The notes beneath the pieces were generated by a model. The model was given only the letters and a program-made list of their open reading frames with translations, was not told the origin of the DNA and searched no databases. DNA of 64,000 nt from Arctopsyche grandis (taxonomy: Eukaryota > Arthropoda > Insecta > Trichoptera > Hydropsychidae): positions 15,413,501 through 15,477,500 of the forward strand of contig NC_135362.1 in assembly GCF_051622035.1 (NCBI RefSeq), given 5' to 3'. Positions within the stretch are counted from its first letter, which is position 1. Each line of letters begins with the position of its first letter. Of this stretch, positions 20,961 through 32,075 are shown piece by piece. Both the position numbers and the translations under genes were made by a program.

Positions 20961-21076
20961 GTCAGTCAATCAAGAGCATACCTATAAATTGAATTTAACT
21001 CAATTGATAGAAATTCTCTTCTTTTAAATAAACGTAAGCTAATTCCCTAGGCTCACCAATTATTCCGCTTCCGAGG

Positions 21077-21795
21077 CAGCAGCGTAACTACTATGTAGCG
21101 GGGGTAAGCAATGCTTACGGGCTCACGGAGATAGGGGGCCATAAATCGACAAAATAACTGTTCAAATTAAGACACGATTTGTGGGAATGCAGTTTGTGAA
21201 AAACTATTTTGGTTTTCTTGAACCTAGTAAAATTTTTAATATGCCGGAAACAGATATTCCAGACCATTGTTTGAATCTCAAAAAAAATATCCAGAAGTTT
21301 TCTCAGATCAATTCGAATCTCAAGTTACTCATGTAGTTTTATTAATAAAGAAAGATCTTTCTGAAACAATAACCATAAGGCAATTTTAAGAATTACTATT
21401 ACCAAGTACAGTTGCTTGGAGAGTGATTTTTCAGAAGTATACATATGTATATACTGCATTCATGTTATTTTTTTACTCTTCCGGTAACTGTGGCTAGTGT
21501 AGAAAAAACATTCAAGATTACAAAAGAAATTCGATCGGTCAAACCAGACTCAATGAACTATCTTTGCTTACAATTGAGCACAAAGAAGCAGTCAAAATGG
21601 ACCTCAAACAACTAATTCGTGATTTTGTACCTACTATAAATAAACTATATTATGTACCTACACATTTATAATAATTATATTTATATTAATACTGCGTTGC
21701 GAAACCAAAAATTTGGTATTTCAAATTAAAAATTCGAGGGGGGGGTCTTTGATGATTTGTTGCTTACGGGCCCAAAATTCCTAGTTACGCCACTG
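21077..21795 (+). mobile_element. Old hAT remnant, relative of the hook-intron hAT
   Basis: It starts CAGCAGCGTAAC and ends GTTACGCCACTG. Flanks TTCCGAGG (21069-21076) and TTCCAAGG (21796-21803) form an 8-bp target duplication with one mismatch. At 21475-21620, in shifting frames, are parts of the hAT dimerisation domain (LPVTVASVEKTFK, then LSLLTIEHKEAVKMDL). The termini match the hAT at 9040-12528, so the two belong to related families. It is internally deleted and dead. Confidence 0.75.
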
Positions 21796-22287
21796 TTCCA
21801 AGGACGTCATTTCAACTTTTTCCAGGGGGGGCAAAGATTGATTAGTATGTGGCTATTTTTTACAAAACTATTTTTTTGGAAGAAGCATCTGATCGACATG
21901 CTTAGCCCTTGAGTACCGATACCTCAAAAATCACACGCCCAGCTACATGGGGGTACAAAGTAACCCCCACTCAAAATTGAGAAAAATACACTCAAAACGA
22001 AGTTAAAAGCTAATGTAATAATGAAAACAATTCAAATATTTATTATTATCACACTCTATAATGATTCAAATGCATTTTATCGTCATTGAATCATGTATGA
22101 ATTGCTACGGAGAACCACATACTCGACCGAGTTTTGCGATGCAACTAACCTCACAAAGCTTACTTCGACACGAGTCGCTCGTCATCAAGTGAGCATTCGA
22201 TAAGTTACACGCAAAATAATAATTTTTTTTATTTTAAAATATATCGTCATCGTCGATAACATGTCGATAGATCGTCATATTTTTATT

Positions 22288-22368
22288 TTATTATACATCA
22301 ATTAATCAAGCACACTCGTTGATTGATTAATTGATGTATAATAATTGCTCCAAAGCGACGAGTGTGCT
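22288..22368. other. Interleaved palindromes (pseudoknot-like)
   Basis: A 22-base arm at 22288-22309 is the exact inverted repeat of 22323-22344. The loop between them contains AGCACACTCGT (22309-22319), which is the exact inverted repeat of ACGAGTGTGCT at 22358-22368. The order A-B-A'-B' is that of a pseudoknot. No associated gene is apparent. Confidence 0.6.
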
Positions 22369-22765
22369 AAAAACATTAAGAAAGGAAAAAAGTACATGAA
22401 ATACAAGTAAAAATACATAAATAGAAGAAAGAAAAAGAAAAATAAATAAACATGACATAAAAATTCTTAACTGATCAAACTAACTCAACCGTTCTAATTG
22501 GTCGGGACTTCCGTAACTTAGGAAGTGGTGCAGAAAATGATGAGAGATGTGACAAATGTCAATGGCACCATCCAGTGAATTTAAGAAACGGAGGCCACGA
22601 GGAATGGGAGAATTACTATAAGCCAGAGGAGTGTGAAAAAGGGGACGATGGTGGGTCCATATCACACTCTCCGGAGCATGAAAGCCCAACTCAGCCAGGA
22701 TAGACGGACAGGAGATAAAACCTCTAAATATGGAAAACAAGAACTTGATAAGTTTTTTTTTATAT

Positions 22766-22797
22766 ACGCCCCGGGCAAAGCCGGGTTATAAAGCTAG
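22766..22797 (+). mobile_element. Helitron 3' terminus
   Basis: The hairpin CCCGG-GCAAAG-CCGGG is followed after eleven bases (TTATAAAG side) by CTAG and then T. Hairpin plus CTAG|T is the Helitron 3' signature. The architecture equals that of the minus-strand Helitron ending at 16845, with another stem sequence. The 5' end was not located. An RTE-type LINE tail is an alternative. Confidence 0.45.
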
Positions 22798-22821
22798 TAT
22801 GTATATAAAATCTGGTTAGAT

Positions 22822-23110
22822 AGTTGGATGATAGTGCGTCGCCGGGAATCACTCGCGCTCACATGCCCTCCCGGGAACCCCACTCCTGCCCATTCCCACT
22901 TTTCTCGTGGTCCACTATCTGTTTCGATTTGGCTTTTTTTAATGTTGCATGTGTGGGACTGGATGCGAAAGTAAATATATCATATCTTAGCAGCCAACAC
23001 TTATTTATTTAGGCTAGGTTAGGTTAAGTTAGGGTTGGTTTTTTTTTATTTAAGGTTAGGTTAGGTTAGGGTTCGTTTTATTTATAGGCTATGATAGATT
23101 AGGTTAATAA
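22822..23110. repeat. Dispersed repeat with TTAGGT words, copy 1
   Basis: It begins AGTTGGATGATAGTGCGTCGCC, passes through a GC-richer part and TATCTTAGCAGCCAACACTTA, and ends in runs of GGTTAGGTTAGG. The same order is found at 55468-55650. The TTAGG words recall the insect telomere repeat, but they are imperfect and internal to a dispersed repeat. Confidence 0.55.
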
Positions 23111-23619
23111 ATACTTAAATAATAAATCATATTCAAGCCAACATCACGCGAGTAGATAGTGTTGATTGTGAAGTATACCAACTGACATTTTTTCATCGAA
23201 ATAATGATTATTTATATTTCATGCTGACGCTTTTAGTATTATTATAATTACTGTTTATATTTTATGCCGATCTATTAGTTATTATACTGATTAAATCGAC
23301 CACTTTAATAATTACTTGGATATTGCTTATTTATAAATATATACTGACAATTTAGTATAAAATATTGATAATTCGCTAAATATAATACTGATCAAAATGT
23401 ATAACATACTGATCGTATCTTATACATTTTACAAGCTGTAAATACAAGCCGTAAAGGATAATCGATTCATAGAGTTTCAAATAACATGCACGTTCCTGGC
23501 CTGGCCTATTCTAGGGGAAAGGCAAATGCTCCCCTCCGAACCTTCAAAAGATGTCCGTGGCCGCTTCTCAAAGTAAGTGTATAAAATAAACAAACGGATT
23601 GTTTAAAAAGGTTTCATCG

Positions 23620-23745
23620 TAAAAATGACGGTGCCAGCAAAAAAATAGCAGACGTCAAATTATTTTATGCACTGTGTTTCGTAAAAAGTGCTGACCGCGA
23701 GAAACGAACCGCTTTAGCGTACAAAGAAGCTTTTAAGTCGGTGAG
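23620..23745 (+). repeat. Protein-like duplicated fragment, copy 2
   Basis: The frame reads KLFYALCFVKSADREKRTAL followed by AYKEAFKS, similar to 20830-20960 (shared CF-[VI]-KSA-[DN]-R and AY-x-x-x-F). An upstream stop-free stretch is short. The family is unknown. Confidence 0.3.
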
Positions 23746-23839
23746 ATTTTCGCTGAATTCGTAGAAATGTCCCGTTTTTGTAGAAATGTACTAGATTCGA
23801 ATGGTCGAACGCATGAGCGATGAGCGATAATCGATAAAA

Positions 23840-24450
23840 TATTGAACATATCGTCGAATAGGAGTGGTGTCGAGGGTGGGTCCGTGGGTTGTGAGCTGTG
23901 GGCTGTGGGTGGTGCGCGTGCGAGTTGTCTATTGTCTATGGCGGCGTATTATTGTCGGCGTCTGCGTGCGATGGGCGGCGCGGCGCGCGCAGCCAACCCC
24001 AAGCGCGCGCCCCCTTTCTTTCCGATCCCCGACGCCTAGTCGGCGACCCCCGTCTTGCGCTTCGCCCCGACTGCTCGCCGGTGAGGTCTGCGCCCCCTCC
24101 CCTCCCCGCTCCTCTCTTCGCCCGCCGTCCTCCCGGTCCGCGTGCCGATCGAACGAGCTCCCCCCCCGCCCCGCCCCGCCTCGCCCCGACCCGCCCTGCC
24201 ACATCAAAATGGCGACCGGCGAGGCGGTACGTTATGTGGTTGTGGCTGTGGCTCGGGCTCGCTCGCTCGGCGCCGTGTGGGTTCGCGATTCGCAGAGCGG
24301 GGAATCAGAGCCTCCGCTGCTCGATCCTCGATCCTCGATCCTCGATTCCTGATCGTCGAAAGCCGGCGCTCGCAGCGTCGAGTCCGGGCGACAGGGCTGC
24401 CAACCACCATCTGAGATTCGCGTTTCGCGTTCCACTCCCATCTGTCAACT
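23840..24450 (+). promoter_or_regulatory. CpG-rich promoter and 5' exon of the PHF3/DIDO (pps) gene
   Basis: A block of very CpG-rich sequence stands out from the AT-rich surroundings. At 24209 a well-placed ATG (AAAATGG) is followed after six codons by a strong donor GCG|GTACGT (exon end 24226). The next plausible acceptor on this strand is TTTTTCAG at 26504, 23 bases before the pps start codon. The block is therefore read as promoter plus first exon, mostly 5' UTR. ORFs on both strands are composition artefacts. Confidence 0.5.
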
Positions 24451-25189
24451 TCGACTTATTTCTCACTATCAGTCCTTCCCACGCTTCCTTTGTACTATTT
24501 TCTCGTCTCGGATTTCAATCAAACGTACTATTCATAGTTTCATATTCGATATCGTGTAAACTGAGAACGTCGTCGTGATAAAACTCGACATAAACAATCG
24601 CATACGCTTACGCATACACTCACATAGACTGGTCGCCAAACGTTTCGCGCTAATCGCTATACAGTTTTCAAGTTCAATTCTAGACGATAAACCTTTTTAT
24701 TGTTCTGTTTGTTTTTTTCTTTTTTTTTTTATAAATACCGAGTCCGTATAGTAAAACGAATACCATTGTGTTGAAACATTTTATTATTATTTATTTGCAT
24801 CCATTTTCGTGTTAAATTATTGCACTTTGTATTGAAAATAGGCGCGACGGTTAAGGCTAATCTGTCTTGGTTTTAAAATATTTCAAATTTCACTTTACAT
24901 AAAAACACTAATATTAAGTATTATCTATTATTATTATTTTATGCAATTCGTTAGTTTCTTTTGTTTCAATAAATAAATTTGATACTTTTATAAATGTTTA
25001 ATTTCATTTACACCTAAAACCAAATAATTAACACATTACCTACATATGTTTTCCAATTACAAATTTTAGGTACTATTCCATATCCGGAGGCATTTCTTTT
25101 AAACACAATATTTTTTTATTTTAAACAAAACCTAACCTATTGTTACAATAATTGATAAAACTTCTTTTCCGTCTTCTGATTTCCATAAT

Positions 25190-25905
25190 ACAGCCCTTCT
25201 TTAATACTCCAGACCTCTCAACATACCACAGCTTGCGATGCCTCTAAAGTTTTCTCAGTAGCAGTCCTGACCTGATCACTTCTTGGAGATCTTCTCTTGC
25301 CTCGCGATATGTCTAATACAGATGGATAATATTTTATCACAAACCTTCAACTCTTGCAGGATGGAGGAATTAATTTTCCAAGCATCCATTTTGAGCACCT
25401 ATCTCAAAAGTGTCTATTCTCTGCCATTCTCGAGCTCACACCGTCTATATCTCCACTTTACATAAAAATACAGGGGGAACCAAAACAGTTTCAACATTAA
25501 GCCAATCTGTCTCACATCCAATTGACCATTCTTCCACACGAGTTAAATACGACAGAATATTTCCAGTATTTCCCCTTCAGAGTTGGCTATGAGATTGATA
25601 CCATCTGCATATCTGAAATTGGATATGGTTTTACCCCTTCTTCCCAGTCATCAAACGCTCTTCTCACGACGTACTGCCCATAAATACTGAATAAAATACA
25701 TCCTTGATGCACACCCTTGTGGACTTTTAAAGTTAACAGCCTCTTTACTCTTTCTGATGCAGAATTGTCCCGATATAGGTTTTTTACCAGATTTTCAAGG
25801 TGTGCCAGAACACCGATTTCTATAAGAACCCTCCACATACATGCACTCCCATTTCGCACAGTCAAAAGCCTTCTTGTAGTAGACAAAACAAAGCATCACT
25901 AGTGT
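25190..25905 (-). pseudogene. Decayed LINE reverse transcriptase (RTE/CR1-like)
   Basis: On the minus strand from about 25886, EIGVLAHLENLVKNLYRDNS is followed by VHQGCILFSIYGQYVVRRAF and DDWEEG. These match the fingers/palm region of non-LTR reverse transcriptases (usual V-R-Q-G-C-I-L-S motif). The YADD region is degraded (DMQMVSIS), and stops follow down to about 25190. It lies in the presumed first intron of the pps gene. Confidence 0.7.
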
Positions 25906-26527
25906 TCTGAACTGAATTAATCGTAGAAGACTTGCTGAATCAATTTCTATGTTGGATGTTGACTTTCTTTCGACAAGACTATTAGAGCTTCAATTCATGT
26001 TTTCTTACACACAACATCCTTGCTGCCAAGATTCCTATATATTTTTAAGAATATCACGCAATCTTTGGTAGATAATAGAGTGAATAGGTATTTTTTTTTA
26101 AATATATATTTTGTTTTTAAAATGCCTCCAGATAATGGGAAAGTACCACATTTTATTATTTTGATTGTAAAATTTCTTTTGTCTGCTGAACTTGTTTACC
26201 TCAGTTTAGTTCATAGGAGATAACTACCTTTGTATTACTGGGCTGAAATTTCACACGATAACATTTCTATCAAATTCATATATGTAACTATTTAAGTGAC
26301 GTATTTATTCTAATCGTGCAACATATAAAAATAAGCTTGCCGTAATACAATCATAATGTATTTCTAATGTTAGTATCATTAGCTTATATACATACACATA
26401 TAATGAGCGATTAATTGCAAAGTTTATTTATGGAAAAAAATAACCGTGTTATTTTTATATCATATGATATAATTGTATTTATTTTATTCTTGTATGTTTT
26501 TCAGGTGGCTATTGAGATTGTTTTAAA

Positions 26528-29500
26528 ATGTCAAACACGATAGTAACCAACTATTCAAATGTGAGTGGAAAATCTACAAACGCTGACAAATCACTCGTTA
26601 TCATAGTTAACAAAGATGGATCTGTGTCACTTGAAAAAGATGCTATACAATCGTTACTTGGTGAGATAAAATTCCTATGCGTGCATTAAGAGTTGATATA
26701 TTATTATTACTTATCGTATAACATGGTTTATTTTTTTTTTTTTTCGTAAAGAGAGTCAATATGAAAATGCTACAGTTAGTATCGTACGTATGAATGATGA
26801 TGGAAAACCGGATGACGCTAGTGACCACAGTTCTGATGAGTCAGTGCCACACATAAATCTAACGGTTGATGCATTTTTCGACTCTGTCACCAACGAGAAA
26901 GGTTGTTACTAATTTCAAGTGAATATTCGATTTTAAAATTTAGATTTTATTTATATAGTTTTTTTTCGTTTTTTAGATTCCCAAAGTGAATATGTTTCAG
27001 ATCTCTTTGGTTCTGAGATTTCATTAATTGGCTTTCAAAATGACCACTGCTATACACCACTTACCTCTCCAAGTCAAAGCAGGCGAAATTCAGAATGTGA
27101 CTCAAATCTCTTCAAAGAAGAAACTGGATCTTATTCCCCAAGTTTACACAAACAATATATACCTAATTCTAAAAAAATAACTGTGTTGGAAAATAAAATC
27201 ATTGCCAAAGGAAAAAATGTCCAATATTATAATTCAAGCGGTGGACGAGAAGTCTTAAAAGGTTCAGATATTGTAAAACGTCCAGGGTCACAGAGTACAC
27301 AATTAATTAAAAGGGTAGACATTGATAAAGTTCAGTTGAAGTCTCTCGATCACGAAAATGTTGTGTTGTATAAGTTACACGACAACTTTAGTGATAATGA
27401 GGTTTTAAACGATGCTGAACAAAATTTGGATTCAGATTATTTAAATATAGATGGCACAAACAAAGATGGTAATTTGCGGGCGAAATCATTACTTAAAAAA
27501 GATGTTAAGAAAATATTGAGTAGAAAAATAGAACTTAAAAATAATGGATTGCTTAGCACTGTTCCTCAAATGGTCGAACATGATCAAAATTTGACCAACA
27601 GAAATAGAAAAACTTCAAAATCATACAATGTTCAAAAAATCGTGGATGAAAAAATGAAAAATTCCCTCCTAAAAATGGACATTTCTAAAGGAAGTGATAA
27701 TGTAAGGCAACCTTTATTGTTAAATACGAAATTGAGTGACAGCGATTCCTCCAGAGATCTTGGGAAATCTGACCCCAAACTTGATGCGCAAAGAAATCAA
27801 AAGTCTGTTTTGAAAAAAGATAAAAAACCATCTTCTCACAATACTGCTCTATTGAATGATATGACTTCATTGTTTCAATCTCCCGATGTAATTCGCAGAG
27901 TTTCAACCGATTCTAAACCACCTAAAACACCCGATAAAATCATAAACAGTTTGTTAAAAAAATCAGATCAGCCTACGTTATATTTGAATGTCACAGATAA
28001 AATCGGTGTCGATACTATGCACATTTCTAAAATTACTTCACCAAAACCTGACCAAAGAAGTTATACAAATACTAATACTACCAAGGTTGTCACCAAGAGT
28101 ATGAGCGACATATCAACCAGACGACATAAAAATCAGAAAGAAGGCTTGGATGTTATGTCTCCGTTTGACGAAGTTAGCTTAGCTCAACTCTTGCAGGAGA
28201 CTAATTCTGGAATGCTTTCACCAGATCCGATGGTCCTCGGACCAGTGACCGTACAAACGCCACTCTTAGACAAACATGATCCAAACGCTTTAAGTGTTAC
28301 CAATTCCGTTCTCATGAGTCCTAATTCTCTGAGCTCGGGCGGTTTGAATGCACCTCTATCGCCTAGTTTAGACCTCTTGGGTGGCTTACATCCCGAAGAG
28401 GAAGGTCTCTCGGAAGATTTACTCAGACATGTCGCTCAATTGGTAGAAAGCTCGGAAAATTTGCAGGAAGTAATAGATAAGCAGGTCCTTGGAAAGGTAA
28501 ACAACATTGCTCCAAAACAAATTCAACCACTATTGGCCAAAATCGAACACAATATCCCTCAGCAAATCATGCCAGAAATTGAAAAAGCTCCAGTCAATGT
28601 TAATATTGTTAAAAAAGAACCCATTCAAATAGTTCGAAGTAATGGAAGAGTCATCATTTTACCGCCTATTGAAGCACCCGCAACCCGATCGTCGAAACGT
28701 AAGAGTATGATGAACACGTCTGGGGAGATAAATCCTGGCGTTTCGAGTCCAGATGTGTCCAAGTTGATACCGCAACCGCCAACACCGGTAAAACAACCAG
28801 TGCAAACGTACAGCAGATCACACAGGGCTTCTGAGTCCAAGTCTGTATCTCAAGTGCAAAACGATAAAAAGGATGATGATGCCGAATCTGATGAAAGCTG
28901 GAATTCGGAAGATGATCCTGATAGGTTTGTTTGATGCCAATATTTTGATTGAGTTTGAAATGCTGTATTTTTGTTTTTGAACGTGTTTGATTGGTTGTAT
29001 CAGATTGTGGTGTATATGCAAGCAACCGCACAACAACAGGTTCATGATTTGCTGCGATTCGTGCGAGGATTGGTTCCACGGTAAGTGCGTTAACGTCACT
29101 AAAGCGATGGGTCAGGAAATGGAAGACAGGGGTATCGAATGGCGCTGTCCGAATTGTGTAAAAAAGAAGGGCCATGCCAATCCTTCGTTCAAGGTTTGTA
29201 TACATTTTGTGATGATATTTGTTATCTGTTTAAATATTTTAATAAAACCTTTTGAAGTAAATCCCATGGCCGTTTCATTTCATGTTGGCAAATACTGTTT
29301 GTAATATCTATTCGACTTAGCTTATCTTAAATAAAGTCTAAATGTGAAATTGTTTCATTTTGTCGTAGCACTATAAGTTATCTCACATGCAATATAAATT
29401 AAGTAACATTAGTTTTAAATAAAGAAAACTAAATAAAAATATAAACTGATTGATTTCCGTAGTCTTTATTGCTGCGTAAAAGTACCGAGGGGAAAGCTGA

Positions 29501-32005
29501 CGAGCGGCCGTCACGTCTCTCCACCGATGGAGCTGGGAGCCAATTCGACTCGAGTACTTCTTGCATTGTTTGCAAAAAACCTGCACGTACTAGCAGCATA
29601 TTTTGCAGTGATGCGTGCATCTTAAAGCACGCTCAAGATTCGATTAACATTGCATCACCGCCTGCACCCACCAATGCTAAAAATGTTCGCGACGCTGCAT
29701 CAAATAAACCAAGACCTGAAACTAGGGTAAGTGAATCAATGTTTTAAGATCACATCCATACATGAAGTGTTTATATTCTCAATTCGAAATTTGTGCCTTT
29801 TACAGGTTATTGTATACGAAAGGAAAACTGGGAAAATATTAGCTGGCACTAGTGCTCCTACGACGAGCAATTTAAAGACTTGGTTACAAGAACATCCTAC
29901 GTATGAAGTGGTCCAACCTGGGACCAGTGTTAGCAAACCTACTATGAACATGTCTAAATCTAAACCGAAACAGAATTCACCCAAAGTACAATCGGTTTTG
30001 ACACTTGGCCCCGACAACGTTAAGATGTCATTTTCTTCTCCCGGTTCAAAGACTGTCAGTTTAAATAAATCGTCACCAAAGTCGGTTACACAGTATCCTG
30101 CAACTGCCATCAAATCGCCGACGTTGTTGAATAGACCTCAGACTCCTAAAATACCTCTCAAGTCTCCACCTACTCCGAAAACTCCAGCTCCAGTGCAAAA
30201 GGTAGCGTCTTGAATTTTATTTTAGAATGTTCGCTATGTGACGTTGCGTTTTTTTCAATAACTTTTGCCTTCTAGCAAAATCCATTGAGATCACCGACTG
30301 CTACTATCTTTCAGAAAAGAGACGATTCTCTCACTCCCCAACGATTTGGAAATAATACTGAACCGATACGGGACAACGTCAAGAAGACTTTGCGAGATGA
30401 AATCAGTAAACGAATGTTGGAGTCCAAGGATGTAAAATTCACACACGAGGAAATCCACAAATTCTCTGTCGATACCGAGTATGAGTTACACGATTTGTTC
30501 AAAGATGTCGGTGCAAAATACAAGGCCAAATACAGGTCCCTCATGTTCAATTTGAAGGATAGGAAAAATTTAACCTTGTGGCAAAAGATTTGCGATCGCT
30601 CCATTACTCCTAAACAATTGGTAATAGAATTATTCCAAGTGTGACATTTACGCTCGAGTCTACCTACAATAGGTAGTAATTTGTGTGTTTGTGATGTTCA
30701 GGTACGGCTGTCACCCGAAGAGCTGGCTAGTCAAGAACTGGCACAATGGAGAGATAAAGAGGTGAAACATCAATTGGAACTCATCAAGAAGTCTGAGCTT
30801 GACCTTTTATCTTGCAATAAGACCTACGTTCTCAAAACGCACAAAGGCGAAGAGGTATGTTGTGATATTATCGATCAAGTTCATGAATATTTTAAATAAT
30901 AACACATTACATTATATACTGACATGGATTTAAAATTACTATTTAATTTTTGACGACTAGTTACAAACATTTTTATTTTATTTTGATAGGTGATGGAAAG
31001 TCGAACCACAGGAACGGCTGAATTGGATCCTAATGTCCCCATGGAAGATCTCGTATCAGTTCTTAATAAATCGGTTGATGTTGGCGGTGAGTCGACTGAA
31101 GGTGGTAGTAGACAAACATCGCCTGTTACCACGCTTCGAGATGATCGTCATTCCTCACATCATAAACATTACAGGTAATCTTTGTCATATATAAAATTTG
31201 GTGACACATATCTATGAATGATCATTTGTTAATGACGTGTGAGTTGTATAATTTAGTGCAATTAAATACTATTGTAAATAAATTTGACAGCAGATTAGAT
31301 TTGATATTTACCAACAGAAATGATTGTTAAAATGTAGTTGTTTGATGACATTCAATTCGTGGCCATAGACAATTGATACCAGGCCTTAAACTTTGTTTTA
31401 AAATTATGCTGTAGCGTTATATCTGTTGGTAGCTCTGTGCCGTCTGAACAACTTCATGAGCTTGGATGGATATTTGGTAATATCAATTTTGACAGGTTGA
31501 ACTCGTTGTTGTCTCAGGATTAGAGTCGAGTTTTTGATAACACAAATGTTGATGATGCAGTTGGTGCATTTTATCATTCATTATATAGTGTGTTTAATCG
31601 TTTGTTTCTGAATAAACCTTCTGACAACCCAAGATCTTTTCCCAAATGGTTTGATTCAGATGTCATATATGTATATATTTTCTAAGCCCGCTTTAAAGGT
31701 CACGGAATTTGACCCTTAAAGCCCTCAACATGAGGCCACCCTCCCCCCCCCCCCCCGATGAATACAGTCCAAGAGACCCTTTCGTCGGAGAACGAGATGG
31801 TTCATGAATATCGCACAAGAACAACCGCACATCACTGTTCTAATAAAAAAACCACACTGTACATAACCAAGTACAAAATTAACAACAACGCATGAACACA
31901 TAAAGCGCGCATGCGGTAGGAAACAAAACCTGAGATGTGCCGTGCGAATGCACGCACACCTCAAGTAAACATAAATGTGCGCATGATTATGCGTGCATAA
32001 GCACG

Positions 32006-32075
<70 letters not shown>

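Noticed and set aside
22981-23110. Telomere or chromosome end
   Set aside because: TTAGG words are few, imperfect and embedded in a dispersed repeat with a second copy at 55580; genes lie on both sides.
23842-24578. ORFs of up to 226 aa in several frames
   Set aside because: CpG-island composition effect; overlapping in both strands, no domain.
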